A stretch of DNA of 64,000 nucleotides from Phyto melanocephala (lineage: Eukaryota; Arthropoda; Insecta; Diptera; Rhinophoridae), in assembly GCA_941918925.1 (NCBI GenBank), contig OW799235.1, positions 50,639,491 through 50,703,490 of the forward strand, read 5' to 3'. Positions within the stretch are counted from its first letter, which is position 1; the number at the start of each line of letters is the position of its first letter. Shown here piece after piece: positions 43,364 to 55,472 of the stretch. The translations under genes were made by a program, and so were the position numbers. The notes below the pieces were generated by a model, which searched no databases, was not told where the DNA came from, and was given only the letters and a program-made list of their open reading frames with translations.

Positions 43364-45769
43364 AAATCAGACACGAAATTTGAGGAACTTAAAGTTGAAC
43401 AACTCAAGAAAGAATTGAGTAAGCTGGCATTGCCGACAACAGGTAATAAAGTAGAATTGCAGAAGAGGCTTCTAGATGAATTTAAGCGGCGTAATATGGA
43501 CATTGATGGTTACGAGTTGGACGAAAAAGAAGAAATGAAAGTTTCTACTCGTGCAACTACAAACAACATAGATTTAAGTACAATGCTTGCTGCTATGATG
43601 GAAAATATGGAAATTAAATTCCAGGAAGCTCAAGAAACTTCTAGAGCTAATAATGAAAAATTATTAGCCGAAGTTAAAGTTGAAGTTCAAGAAACTTCTA
43701 GAGCTAATAATGAAAAATTATTAGCCGAAGTTGAAGTTCAAGAAACTTCTAGAGCTAATAATGAAAAATTATTAGCTGAAGTTAAAGAAGAAAGTAAAAT
43801 AATGGAGTTGAAATTTCAAGAAACTTCTAGAGCTAATAATGAAAAATTATTAGCTGAAGTTAGAGAAACAGCTAAAGCTACGAGCGAGAAAGTTCAAGAA
43901 ATTTCTGAGGCTGTAAATAACAGAGTAGAGTGCATTGAAAAGCATGTCAGTAAAATAGATAAAAAACTGGCTGATCTTGAAAATGACATCGGAGCTCAGG
44001 CTAGAGATGTTGACGAAAAATTTAAAAATTTAGAAACAAAAATTAATGATATTCAATGTCACGAGGGACCAGTGCGGATAGTTCCAGAAATATCGAGTAG
44101 AATAAAAGCCCCTACTTTTGATGGTAGTGCACCATTTAATATTTTTAAATTTCAGTTTGAGACAGTTGCCAATAGAAATATGTGGAACAATGAAGAAAAG
44201 GCTTTAGAATTGATTTTGGCATTAAAAGGCAAAGCAGCACAAGTTCTAGAAAGTATACCCATTGGCTGCAGAGAAAACTACGATGACATAATGGTGGCGC
44301 TACAACGTAAGTATGGCGGCGAGCACAAACGAGATATATACCGAATGGAATTACGAGGCAGAATACAGAAAGCTAAAGAGTCATTACAAGATTTCGCAAC
44401 GGAGATCGAGCGTTTGGTGCAGTTGACATATCCAGGTGAAAATCACCCATTTTTGGATCAGTTTAAAATTGAAACGTTTGTAAATGGAATACGTGATCCA
44501 GAAATAAAGCACGCGGTGTTTGGCACGCATAAATCGACGTTTGCAGAAACAGTTTCATATGCACTAACACAGGAAACGGCGAAATTGCTTTCTAAGCCGC
44601 AGATATACAAGGTGCGAAATCTTGAAATTTCTACAGAAATGAAAAGAGATGAAGTAAGCGATTTGAAGGCTCGTATACAGGCGTTAGAGGAAAAGCAAGG
44701 CAAAGCCAAATGTTATAATTGCGGCAAGGATGGACATTATCAGCGAAATTGTAGAGCACCAAGAAAGCGGGCTAGGTTTGTATCGCCACCTGAGTACAGC
44801 AAGCTGGAAAACACGCAGTTACCGTTAAAACAAGTTAACACTTATAGGCATGAGCATGATCCCATAACCGAGGGCCCCACAATCTCCATATCAGTTATGC
44901 AGCAGAAAAATAGCAACCTTACTGCTTGTGGGTATATCAATGGTCGAAGGCATATTTTTACCATAGACACAGGAGCATCGCAATCAATTATCAGACCTGA
45001 TATAGTCAAGAATGAAATCGAACCACTAAGTGGTGTAAGTCTACGAACAGCTACTGGGGAGTTTGCTAATGTTTATGGAAAAATAAAGGTGAAATTAACT
45101 ATTGGAAATATAAGTGTTAATCATGTATTTATTGTTGCTGACATTATGGATGAAGTAGTCGTGGGCGCTGATTTTATGATAAGTCATAACATTAATCTGC
45201 ACATGGGACGAAAAGTTATGATTTGGCGCAACATTGAGATTCCGTTGGATTACTGGACTAAACGACTTCAGGGAAATAACTCCAGTATTGAGCACAGAAA
45301 AGGGGTCAAACAGGGCAATGAGGATGCACGTTCCCGAAAATTCTGCAGCTTGAAGAGCAAATATTGTGCAAAACCTGAGGAAAAAGAGTGCGTAATAGAT
45401 GTTCGACAAACGCATATAGACAAAAGCGGTGAATGGTCAGTGGCGCAAAGAAAAGATCCTATACTGGCAAAGATTATATCAGCAAAGGAAAAAGACAAAA
45501 GGCCCACTCGAAACCAAATATCAGCGGGAAGTCCACTGATGAAATCATACTGGGCGCTATGGAATAGTCTGCAGGTTATTGACGGGTGCCTTTATCGCAA
45601 ATGGGAAAGTACTGATGGTAAATCGACAACAAATCTGATTGTGGTGCCATCCTCTAAAGTTAAAGAGGTATTGAAGGAGTTTCATAATGGTTCAAGTGGT
45701 GGTCATCTCGGTGTAACAGAAACCATAGAAAAGATAAAGCAACGGTTCTATTGGGTTGGCTGTCAGTAG
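43364..45769 (+). CDS. Gag-protease fused to integrase N-terminus (RT deleted)
   Basis: One open frame of ~800 codons. It is open from 43364 without an early ATG; the first ATG is at 43496, inside the SAP region. Order: SAP-like domain (LKVEQLKKELSKLALPTTG, 43385-43470), four repeats of QETSRANNEKLLAEV (43630-43870) predicting coiled coil, retrotransposon gag (44100-44590, ending FVNGIRDPEIKHAVFG), CCHC knuckle CYNCGKDGHYQRNC (~44710), protease TIDTGASQSII (~44960). Just after the protease (45255-45290) the frame passes directly into the RNase H tail IEHRKGVKQGNEDARSR, then integrase zinc region GGHLGVTETIEKIKQRFYWVG. RT and most of RNase H are missing without loss of frame. It stops at 45767. 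Confidence 0.85.
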   Translation, partial: KSDTKFEELKVEQLKKELSKLALPTTGNKVELQKRLLDEFKRRNMDIDGYELDEKEEMKVSTRATTNNIDLSTMLAAMMENMEIKFQEAQETSRANNEKLLAEVKVEVQETSRANNEKLLAEVEVQETSRANNEKLLAEVKEESKIMELKFQETSRANNEKLLAEVRETAKATSEKVQEISEAVNNRVECIEKHVSKIDKKLADLENDIGAQARDVDEKFKNLETKINDIQCHEGPVRIVPEISSRIKAPTFDGSAPFNIFKFQFETVANRNMWNNEEKALELILALKGKAAQVLESIPIGCRENYDDIMVALQRKYGGEHKRDIYRMELRGRIQKAKESLQDFATEIERLVQLTYPGENHPFLDQFKIETFVNGIRDPEIKHAVFGTHKSTFAETVSYALTQETAKLLSKPQIYKVRNLEISTEMKRDEVSDLKARIQALEEKQGKAKCYNCGKDGHYQRNCRAPRKRARFVSPPEYSKLENTQLPLKQVNTYRHEHDPITEGPTISISVMQQKNSNLTACGYINGRRHIFTIDTGASQSIIRPDIVKNEIEPLSGVSLRTATGEFANVYGKIKVKLTIGNISVNHVFIVADIMDEVVVGADFMISHNINLHMGRKVMIWRNIEIPLDYWTKRLQGNNSSIEHRKGVKQGNEDARSRKFCSLKSKYCAKPEEKECVIDVRQTHIDKSGEWSVAQRKDPILAKIISAKEKDKRPTRNQISAGSPLMKSYWALWNSLQVIDGCLYRKWESTDGKSTTNLIVVPSSKVKEVLKEFHNGSSGGHLGVTETIEKIKQRFYWVGCQ

Positions 45770-46162
45770 TCGGTAGCTGGTTGGATAGAAAATTGCGCCC
45801 AATGCATCGCAGCGAAAAGCCAAGCAAGAGAAAGTCGTGAGTCATTGCAGAAGTATAACTTGGGCGGCCCCTTTGAGCAAACAAACATGTCCAGCAACAA
45901 GATGAAAGCCAGATACGACCGTGCAGCAGAATCTGAAGGCTTTAATGAGGGTCAGCGAGTTCTATTATATAACCCACAACGCAATAAAGGATTGCAAAAT
46001 TTTTGGGATGGACCGTATAAGGTGATAAAGAGAATAAATGATGTGGTGTATAGAATCCAGAAATACAAGAGCCCAAGATCAAAGATGAAAGTGGTTCATC
46101 TCGAGCGCCTCGCTAAGTACGGAAAAAGTGAATTTGTGCCTATTCGGGACGAACAGGCTTAA
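45770..46162 (+). pseudogene. Integrase zinc-ring end and C-terminal domain
   Basis: Past the stop the sequence still reads WIENCAQCIAAK (second half of the HHCC zinc site). It then skips the whole DDE core to QKYNLGGPFEQ and a C-terminal integrase domain with VLLYNPQRNKGLQNFWDGPYKVIKRINDVVYRIQ and a terminal VHLERL. The catalytic core is deleted. Confidence 0.75.
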
Positions 46163-46173
46163 GCGGGCGGTAG

Positions 46174-46698
46174 TGTTACAGATTTATTTTTTAAGTAGCT
46201 TGATTTACATTATAATTTATTTTAGTTGTAGTAGTTTAAGTTACTGTAGTTGTATTAGTTTATTTTGCTGGTTGTTCGAACATGATGTTTGTTATTATGT
46301 GTAGCATACTTTTAGGCACTTCTATTATTCGTGTATATTACTTAACGTCTTAATTTAAATGTAACGGTTTTCGAATGTACTAGAATGTACATACGAGAAC
46401 TTTGTCGAATGTTACCGAACACCACTATGTTACTATAAATAGCCAAACAACACAGCTAACATGATCAGTATTACAGTAGAGCTTGTAAGGTGCGTATCAA
46501 AGTGTGTTTGATAATAAAAGTGTATAATCATAAGTGTAATAAGTAAAGTGATATTAAAGCAATCTTTGAGTGTGTTTAAGTAAATAAGGTGCTCTTAATT
46601 TTATAATAAATTTCAACTGTTTTTGATTGCAATAAAAGAACTCAAGAGGTTTATTTAAAGGAAATAATCCAACGTTTATAAAAGGTATAAACGTAACA
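46174..46698 (+). repeat. 3' LTR of the gypsy-type element
   Basis: Begins TGTTACAG after a GCGGGCGGTAG stretch (weak polypurine tract); matches the 5' LTR apart from a 6-bp deletion and a few changes. Confidence 0.9.
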
Positions 46699-46702
46699 AT
46701 AT

Positions 46703-47399
46703 GTTTTTGGAAAAAATCTACAAGAAGTTTTTGAGATTTACACTTTTTTTCACCGAAGTGATGAACACGAAGAAAATAATAATACAACTGGGTTTAAGGT
46801 TTAATCGATAATAATCAATATGTTTTATTATGTGCCTTCTTAAATACTAATATTCTGCTTTCTTTAGCAGTTTGGTAATATAACTTAAAAATAACAATTC
46901 TCAGGAAATTTGTCTTGTTTATTTTGCAAAGTAATACAATTAATAAAATTACATTAAGGTCATTAATCTTGCATTTTCGAATATAACTTAAAAATAACAA
47001 TTCTTAGGAAATTTGTCTTGTTCATTTTGCAAAGTAATAAAAATATAATAAGGTCATTAATCTTGCATTTTCCTTAGCGGAAATGCACCTGAAAATACAA
47101 TTAAAGTTCTTTAGAATTAATGTCTTTGGACAATTTAATAAATACAATTAATAAAGTTATTAAAATTATTTGGAATTAATGGTACATTTTGTCAATTGTT
47201 GCATTTTCATTAACGGAAATGCACTTGGACAAACAATTCTTTGGAAAACACAATTGATAAATATTTGTATTAAATTTCTTTGGAAAGAATATTTTAATAA
47301 AGTATATAAAAAAATAATTGGTAAAGTTCTTCTTAAAAATAAGTTAAAACAACATGTGTATTTAAGGGAAAAGTGGGAGACACTATAACAATTTACCCC
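46703..47399 (+). repeat. AT-rich Maverick interval with ~106-bp tandem repeat
   Basis: A unit of about 105 bp (AATATAACTTAAAAATAACA to TTAATCTTGCATTTTC) occurs at ~46876 and ~46980. A related TTGCATTTTC...GGAAATGCAC hairpin motif recurs at ~47065 and ~47200. The last ~60 bp before 47400 read KVGDTITI-like in one frame, possibly the integrase just before the piggyBac insertion. Confidence 0.55.
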
Positions 47400-47403
47400 T
47401 TAA

Positions 47404-48924
47404 CCATACATCCGACATACCCGGGTAAGCAAAGAACAATTCAAAAATTTTTTGATTTAAAGTCCAAAAAAAATTTACATAATTATTTTAATTTAATTTA
47501 AGAAGCTTTATTTTACCATTAAAATATTAATAAAAATTACACACGTAAATAAAAATATTTTAGAATTACAAGTTTGTGTGTATGTATATTGTATATACAT
47601 TTATACGTATAAATAATTATATTGTTTTTTTGTATCGATTTTTTTTCTACTTTGCACATAGATTTCAAAAAGTTACATCCTCTGAATGCTGAACACAAAC
47701 TGGTTTTTTACATTCCATGCAGGATTTTCTTGTTGATCTTCTGTTTTTACTCATGTAACAATTTCATTTGTGCTTTTTTCTGCCAGAAGCGTCGCGTTCT
47801 TCTTGAAGACGTTCTGATTCAGTAACATTATAAGACTCTACTGTTTGGCTCAACATGCAAGATGAAAAATGTCTCATAATTGATGATTTTCTCAGCGGCT
47901 CTGAGTTGCGTTCATAGCTAACTGTGTACTTAAATTTTGAAGAAACAGTCTTCTTCGGCTCGTTGAGGATTATTCTCCATATAGATGACAAAAGCTGCAA
48001 ATGCAGCCACGTCAATAATATTATAAAATTATATATTCGCACAGATATTTATCCATATTGTCAACTACACCTTTGCATTTATTATAATCCAGTATCATAC
48101 TGGCTTCTTTTTTTCACTTCCAACCTCGGTGTTATGATGAGATAGTAGCACAACAGATATGTTTTTTGTTCGGGATATATGAGCACATACTAATGTTGTT
48201 GCTAAATCCAAAGACTAAATATTCTACTTCTCTTTCTCGGGGGTTAGAAAATTCAATCGGAACAAATGTTCGGCTTTTGTTCACGGTGCCCAAGATAGAC
48301 AAGTTATGGTCCAACATCAAAGAGAGACCAAATTCCACCTTGTAAAAAAGTTGTCGCAGACGATGTTTCATCCACTTCCACGAAAACGGTTGCAACACAC
48401 GTCTTTGACTACTCGTTCACCCTATTTTTTATACCTTTCTCCAGAAGGCGCCAAGCCAGTATATCTGTCCACTGAGTGGATGAGATGTAAGAAAATCACA
48501 AAGCGACCAAACCTTTATCCCATATTTCGCAGGTTTTGAAAGAGTATACTGAGTAAATCCTGTGCCATCACGAAAGGGATAAAGTTGTTCATCAACAGTT
48601 ATTTTGGCTTCTGCCACATGTTGCTCTGTAGGCTTCTATTCAGCATCAGAAATATGTCAGATATGGCTGCTGTTTTATCACTTTCTTTACTGCTTGCTGG
48701 CGTGAACTATCATTATCAAATCTGATATAACCACTAAAAACAAATTTAATTTGCTTACAAATTGTCTTTACAAGCTAAGGTAAGCAATGGGAATCCTCTT
48801 TTTAAAAGCATACAGAAATACGGATGGAAATTATTAAATTTAATGAGAATAACGAAAAAAGTGGTCTCATCTGTAGAAATTCCCTTGCAAAGTGTACGAC
48901 TTACCCGGTATGATGGTTGTATGT
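47404..48924 (-). mobile_element. piggyBac-like transposon remnant in Maverick integrase
   Basis: TTAA at 47400-47403 and 48925-48928 flank ~23-bp imperfect terminal inverted repeats (CCATACATCCGACATACC at left; ACATACAACCATCATACC as reverse complement at right). The interior is a decayed piggyBac transposase on the minus strand. At 1.52 kb it is internally deleted compared with full-length elements (about 2.4 kb). Confidence 0.85.
47640..48620 (-). pseudogene. piggyBac transposase fragments
   Basis: Readable blocks in order on the minus strand: ITVDEQLYPFRDG (a catalytic Asp region) and SKPAKYGIKVWSLCD (48617-48430); GTVNKSRTFVPIEF, EYLVFGFSNNISMCSYIPNKK (48398-48132); a C-terminal region (48042-47764); and a cysteine-rich tail CMECKKPVCVQH (~47690). 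The part between the first two blocks, including other catalytic residues, is missing. Frames are broken. It cannot be active. Confidence 0.8.
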
Positions 48925-48928
48925 TTAA

Positions 48929-49205
48929 TGGAAATTTTTTGGTTGTAGACACAAAGGATAAACATATTTTTGAAAAAGGGACAACAGAAATATTTAAAAT
49001 ACGATCAGTACAAAATACTTATCCCGTCACATTTATACTGGAAGACTATCAAGGAAATGAAATAAGAGGGGGATTTTATAAGGAGGAGATACTTCACACA
49101 CGTTATCGCAATACATTTTTGGTAGAAAAAGTATTGAAAACTAAAGGAAATAAAGCGTTTGTTAAGTGAATGGGTTTCTCAAACCAACATAATTCTTGGA
49201 TAAAT
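48929..49205 (+). pseudogene. Maverick integrase C-terminal region with chromodomain
   Basis: Right of the piggyBac end the frame reads KHIFEKGTTEIFKIR, TYPVTFILEDYQGNEIRGGF and a chromodomain FLVEKVLKTKGNKAFVK. A TGA stop at the codon normally holding Trp precedes MGFSNQHNSWINKTDI. This fits the SH3-like/chromodomain tail of retrovirus-type Maverick integrases, which helps choose chromatin targets. The catalytic core is absent upstream. Confidence 0.75.
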
Positions 49206-49314
49206 AAAACTGATATAATGTAAAATTTAAAATCATAATTCATAAATAAAAAAAAATAAATAAATAAAACACTACAGCAAGTCTTTTTTTTTTATTAATA
49301 GTTGAGAGTTTAAT

Positions 49315-49990
49315 ATGTCAATAACATTGGCATTAAGCGGAAGGTCTTCAATTTTAACAGCAAATTATTTCCCACCAATACATCTAAACGATGATTATGA
49401 ATGTTCTTTAATAGATTTTCATTCATATAATTCCGTTCCCAATGTAGACTTTCATATAGGAGATAAAGTAATTGAAATTCCTATAGGTTCTTATGAGTTA
49501 CAAGATATTGCTGACTACATAACTACAGAATATAAAGCACAGGAATTTAATAAATCAATTATAATTGAAGCCAATAACAATACTTTACAAGTTGAAATAC
49601 CTCATCACACGACAAGATTTTCTTTGATCAGAATCGATCAATTGGTATTTTATTTGGATTCGATAGAACAACGTTGAATTCTGGTGTAAAACATTTTCCA
49701 AATCAGCCAGTAAATATTTTAAACGTTAATGCTATACAAATTCAATGTAATATAATAACGGGGGCATATATGAATAACTCTCCAGCACATAAACTTCATG
49801 AATTCGCACTTGATGTCCCTCCAGGTTATAAATTAGATGTAATCCCTAGTAATCTCATTTATTTGCCAGTAAACGTCAAAGAAATAACACATCTTACTAT
49901 TTGAATTGTTGACCAAGAGGTCGTTTAATAAATTTCAGAGGCGAAGAATTAACCCTAAGATTACATCTGAGATCAAAGAAAATATGATAA
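49315..49990 (+). pseudogene. Maverick minor capsid (penton) protein
   Basis: Starts at ATG 49315 with an N-terminal jelly-roll-type segment (DDYECSLIDFHSYNSVPNV, IEIPIGSYELQDIADYI). The frame shifts near 49675, continues with HEFALDVPPGYKLDVIPSN and LPVNVKEITHLTI to 49904, and is then broken again though NFRGEELTL is still readable. This pattern matches the single jelly-roll minor capsid (PY) of Polintons, placed directly before the major capsid gene as usual. Confidence 0.75.
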
Positions 49991-50066
49991 TTTATAATAA
50001 AAACATCCATAATAAAATTAAAAGGAACAGAGTTTTTAAAATCACTTAAGTTAAAAGTACAAAAGA

Positions 50067-51201
50067 ATGTCTGATATACTCAATGTTGTGGAGAAACCGT
50101 TTTCGTATGAAAACATAACCAAAAAAGATTATCACAGTTATTTACCCTATATACTGTCATATAAAAATAATGATGAAATTCGAATTACACTACAAAATCA
50201 AGACTTGTATGTTCTTCCCTCAGAAAGCTACTTATATAGAAGGAAATATAAAGAATGAAAAAGGTGAAGAATCTAAAAATGGACGATTAAGAAATAAATG
50301 TGCAGCATACTTGTTTGATGAAATACGTTATGAGATCAATGGTGTTGAAATTGATCGAACTCGATACTTGGGAAGGTCCAGTACACTCAAGAATTATATT
50401 TCATTAAATGAATTTGAAAGTAATATGATGAGAAATGCTGGATGGTCTATATCTGAAGAATTATCTATACAAACGTTTAATTTTTACATCCCTCTAAAAC
50501 TTTTAATGGGATTTGCAGAGGATTTTAATAAAATAATATTAAATAGTAAACATGAACTTGTTCTTTTACGGAGTTCAACTGATGAGAATGTATATTACTC
50601 AACAGATGCCAACGAAAAACTTTAGTTGACAGTTACAAATATAACATGGAGAATTCCACATGTTCAGATATCAGATTCTAGAAAAATATAACCTATTGCA
50701 TTCCGCAGTTGGGACTGTTATTTTAATCCTACATTTTCTGGTGGAATAAATCATCATTGGAATGTTAAAATGTCAATTAATAGAGAAAGACCACGATTTT
50801 TAATATTCGTTTTAGAAAATAAAAACAAGTATATTCATTCCAATTTAAAAAATATAAAAGTGCACTTGAATTCAGATGTCTATCCCTATGACGATTTAAA
50901 TTTAAAGTTTGAGGGAAATCGCAATGCAATTTCATATGATATGTATGCAAAATTTCAACAAAATTACTATATGAGGGAAGCACAACCACTTCTTTCCTGT
51001 GAAAAATTTAAAAATATTCCAATTGCTGTAATTGATGTTAGTCACCAAAATGAGATGATTAAAAGCGGACCTATTGATGTTAAAATTGAGTTTGAAACTG
51101 GTAGCCCAATTCCTCCAAATACCATTGCATACTGCTTAATCCTCTATGATCGCTTGATGGAATATACCCCATTTACTGGAATTGGTAGAAAAGTTATATA
51201 A
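50067..51201 (+). pseudogene. Maverick major capsid protein, double jelly-roll
   Basis: Three frames in sequence: 50067-50258 (MSDILNVVEKPF...), 50170-50625 (AAYLFDEIRYEINGVEIDRTR, STLKNYISL, FNFYIPLKLLMGFAEDF, HELVLLRSS) and 50770-51201 (DVYPYDDLNLKF, FKNIPIAVIDVS, PIDVKIEFETGSPIPPNTIAYCLILYD). This is the block order of the Polinton double jelly-roll major capsid. Frameshifts near 50225 and stops near 50623 split it. It forms the icosahedral shell in intact relatives. Confidence 0.8.
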
Positions 51202-53048
51202 TCTTATATTGTAATACTTCCCTTTTTTTTTAACTGATTTATTTATAACATAAAAGAAGAAATAAAAGAATTATTCATGATTTTCAATATAAAACAATTG
51301 TTAAATTTATTGCATTTTTTTTTCTTATATCCTATTTTTCTATTTCACTTATTAACTTATCTAATTCTAACTGAAAATTACCACTACCTAATTGTAATAT
51401 TTCATTTATTAACACGTTAAAATCTAAGTCATTACTATCATTATCTTGTTCTATTTCACTTATTCTAATTCTAAATTACCATCACCACTATCTAATCGGT
51501 AATGATGCCAGGCATATGTATTTATACAATTATTTATAATCTTACGTTTAGTATCATTAAAACTTAAAGCTACCTTATTTACTTCATTAGTTAAAATAGT
51601 GTGTAGTTTAGAAGTAAATGTATACATACATGCTCCAACAATTTCCTTAGTAAATAAAACATTCTTATAAATATCTATATTATAATTATTTACAATACAT
51701 TTCTTCACTCCCTTAGCTTTTTTAATATCATTCTCGCTTTCAACTGTATACGAGTAAACTTTAGGTGCCAAACCAGCAAACTCTGTAATAAATTTACCCT
51801 CACTTTCTTCTTTCATCATACCTAGAACTTTTTTATTTACAAGAGAAAAATTAAATGGATTATTTTCTGAGTATGATGAAGTATCAAATCGATCTCTTAT
51901 ATCCGCTCAAATATCATTATAAAAATCATTCGTTTAAATAGAATATATAAAGTAGTCTGTATCCATGTAATTTAAATTTATTTTCTCTTCATACTTAGGC
52001 TTCATGTATGAATAATGAAAATCATACATTTTCCATTTCGATAATTCTAGGACACAAAAACCTAAATAAATTGACTTGATTATAATGCGTGAGGGTTCTA
52101 TTCATTTGTATTGCCCATAGTGTGTCAGTAAATTGAGAAATGCTATGGAAATTGGGTTTGGATATAAGTTCACCCACTCCTAAATGATTGCGGTTAGTAC
52201 GACCCCATTCGGTTACCAAGCGAACATCTTTTCTTTTGTCAACATTTTCCATGGTCTTTCCATATACTGAATTATTTAGTAATTTATAAAAATCTTTTTC
52301 AAATCAATTAGTTGCATTTGTTCTATATTCAGTATTCAAATCAATATATGTCTTTAACCATGGTTTTTGTTTAAATTGAAATATCCGATGAACCTTTTCT
52401 AAAACTAATCCATTATTCAAACATTGCTCTAATGTTCTATAGTGTACTATATACTTAGATTTATTAGATAAATCTCCTACCAATTTTTCATGCTTACTTC
52501 CAAAAATTATTTTATTTTCAACACAAAATGGTTAGTCATTATGACGATCATGGACACTGAATGGATAAGATAAATCAACTTCGTAAATGTAACCGACTTC
52601 GGAATTCGATGGAATATCTTGGATGAATGAAATCGTTATTCCAAGCAAAACCACCATAAGGAAGAGATTCAGACATAGCCCAACCAAAGAGGTTATTTGC
52701 ATCTAAATACAAAATATATTCAGAGGGTTTTGTTTGATCATAATTACTTAAATACTTGTGGTTTGCTTTACTATATCTCTTACCGCGTTTAATAAAATTA
52801 TACATTTCTAAATCTGTTAACAGATCTAGTTCAATTTTTGTATATTTTAGCATTGCATCCCATGATAGACCTGGTGCAGTATAATAATGTGCAGGGTCTA
52901 AATTATAAATTCTTTTACAAACTTTCCTAAATTTTTCAAAAACATCAGTAAGCAATATTACGTCAGTCTTCAAATATAATTCCATATAATCTCTAATAGT
53001 ATTGCAATTAAATTTTTCCCATATTTCCCGCGCCAGTAAATAATCTTC

Positions 53049-53051
53049 TAT

Positions 53052-53082
<31 letters not shown>

Positions 53083-55472
53083 TTTGATATCCTGCATAAC
53101 AAGATTAATATCTTAAAACAACACAGGGTTACATATTGTTAAAATTAAAGAAAACTGTTTACATTTACTAGATATCATTAATGAACGAATATAATATAAT
53201 ATAATGAGAATATTTTATTTAAGAAAGAGAAAAAAAAAAAAAAAAAAAAAGTCGTTAAGCAAAATGTTCAAAAATTGAAGTTTTAAAACGTGCAGCGTTG
53301 CTTATATTTCTGATTGTTGTTGGTAAATTGTTCCAGAGTCGAATAGCATAAACATAAAATTGCCATTCTGATATAAGACTTCGATATCTGATGGGAATTA
53401 GATTCTTAGTGCGATTAGATCTGCCAAACTTTAGCCTTACAAATAAATATCCAGGCATTTTCGAAGTAATAATTTTATGGAGGAATAACACGGTCTTTAT
53501 TTTCAAAAGGTCATCAAATTTAACACCATATAGCTTCTTAGCATAGATCGATATACTATCAAATCTACGACGCGAGAACACATATCTCGCGATATTATTA
53601 AATAATACATTTAATTTGCGTGTAGACTCTGCATCACAGCAGGAATAAATTTCGCATCCATACAATAAAATAGGCATTAGATAAGTTTTAGCAAGCAGCA
53701 GTCGTATCCTCACTGGTGTGCAATGTTGAGTTGACAAAAGGGTTCTTAACATAGAGTATGTCTTACCACAGATATATATAACATGATCACTCCAAGTTAG
53801 CGTACTATTGAATATTATGCCAAGGTTTTTTGCAGTTTCAACGATGGCAATCGGTTGGTTATTTATAAAAATATTAGGCTGTATTATTACCTTACTAGTT
53901 CTCTTTCGTAGTATAATGCACTTTGATTTCCTAGGATTTAAACTGAGACCATTTGCTGTAGCCCATACAAAAACACGGTCTAAGTCACTATTAAGTTTTT
54001 CTACACAGGCTTCTATTGTCCTATCATTCCTGCTACTTATGTATAATTGTGCATCATCAGCATATAGGCGTATTTTAGAGTGTAGCAGCTGCACAGGTAG
54101 ATCATTAGCATATATAGAAAATAATAGCGGGCCTAAAATTGATCCCTGCGGAACCCCTCTTAGTATAGGAAGAAATGATGACAATGTATTATTGCTTTCA
54201 ACACACTGCATGCGATCTTCAAGATAGGAGGATACTAGTTTAATGGCAGTTGGTGAAAAGCTCATAAATTTATCAAGTTTCATTTTAAGAATACTATGAT
54301 CAACAGAATCAAACGCTTTTGAGTGGTCTAACAGAACTAACATAGTTAAATGACCATCATCTATTTCACCCCTTAAATCCTCAGAAACATCGGCCAAAGC
54401 AGTTATACAGCTGTGTTTCGCACGAAAACCAGACTGTTGTTCGGTGAATAATCTATTTTCGGTAAGGTATGATGTCATTTGATTATGCAGGGCCCTCTCA
54501 AAGACCTTTGAAAAATAGGGAAGAATTGCTATTGGTCTAAATTCGCCATTTGCCTTAGGTATTGGTAGTACCTTTGCTTGTTTCCATCTTGAAGGAAATT
54601 GGCTGGTAGTAATAATTTTATTGAAAATATGACATACAATTGGTAAAAGTGACGGGAGCAACAATTTAACAAACTTAGGATGAATACCATCAACTCCAGT
54701 TGCATTCGACTTGATAGACGAAAAACTTAAAATAACTTCATCTTGACTAAGGCAAGTAAAAGAGAAACGATTGAACGAAGAATGACTTGGTTGATAGTCA
54801 TCATAAAAGCTTGAGTCGGAGGGCTGCATTGCAAAGTTTACGAATTTTTCATTAAGTTCATTGACATTTGTAATTTGCCTGCCACTATTATTGTCGCTTT
54901 TAGAAATTCCAATCTCGCGAATATATTTCCAAGTTTGTTGAGTTTTGACAGAGTTAGCAAATTTCTCAGCATAAAACTTAGATTTGGTTTCTCTTATCTT
55001 TTTCGTAACTTTGTTTCGAGTTGAACGAAATAGTTCACGAAGCTCTGTGGTTTTATAGCGCTTCCATCTTTTATACGCACGGTCACGCTCAACTATAAGA
55101 TTACTTATTTCCTGAGTAAACCAATATTTCTGCTTGGAGCTGATTTTCCTAGTTCTCACAGGCACCATTATATTAAACAGACTTGTAAGATGTTGTTCAA
55201 GAAAATCTAACTGTTCATCTATAGAAACCATAAAATAGATGCGGCTCCAGTCAATTCTCAGAAATTCCTCCTGCAGGGTTGAAAGATTTATATTTTTAAA
55301 ATCACGAAAGCTAATAGTTTGCGGTGAAGTTTGTACTTGGAAGTCATATATCATAAAGATGAGATCATGATTTGAAAAACAAGGTGCAGATAATTGGTCA
55401 TATATTAATAATTTGGTTTCGTCAGAGATAAAAAAGAGATCAAGTAATGTACTGCATGTAGAAGTATTCAAC
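53049..55472 (-). mobile_element. Non-LTR retrotransposon insertion (5' truncated) in POLB
   Basis: Interrupts POLB between LNDKH and EDYLLARE. 3' end is a (TAAA)n tail at 53051-53085. The 5' end lies within the endonuclease domain. The coding part is uninterrupted, so the insertion is young compared with its host element. Confidence 0.85.
53051..53085. repeat. (TTTA)n microsatellite, tail of non-LTR element
   Basis: Eight to nine TTTA units; on the minus strand they form the 3' tail of the retrotransposon. Confidence 0.9.

Larger units (their letters stand above)
42791..46698 (+). mobile_element. Ty3/gypsy-type LTR element lacking RT and RNase H
   Basis: 3908 bp, LTR to LTR, with 4-bp target duplication ATAT (42787-42790 and 46699-46702). 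LTRs of 531 and 525 bp start TGTTACAG and end GTAACA, and differ by one 6-bp indel and few substitutions, so the insertion is fairly young. A primer-binding-like TGGTGTCAGAAGTG follows the 5' LTR. Only gag, protease and parts of integrase are coded. Confidence 0.9.
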
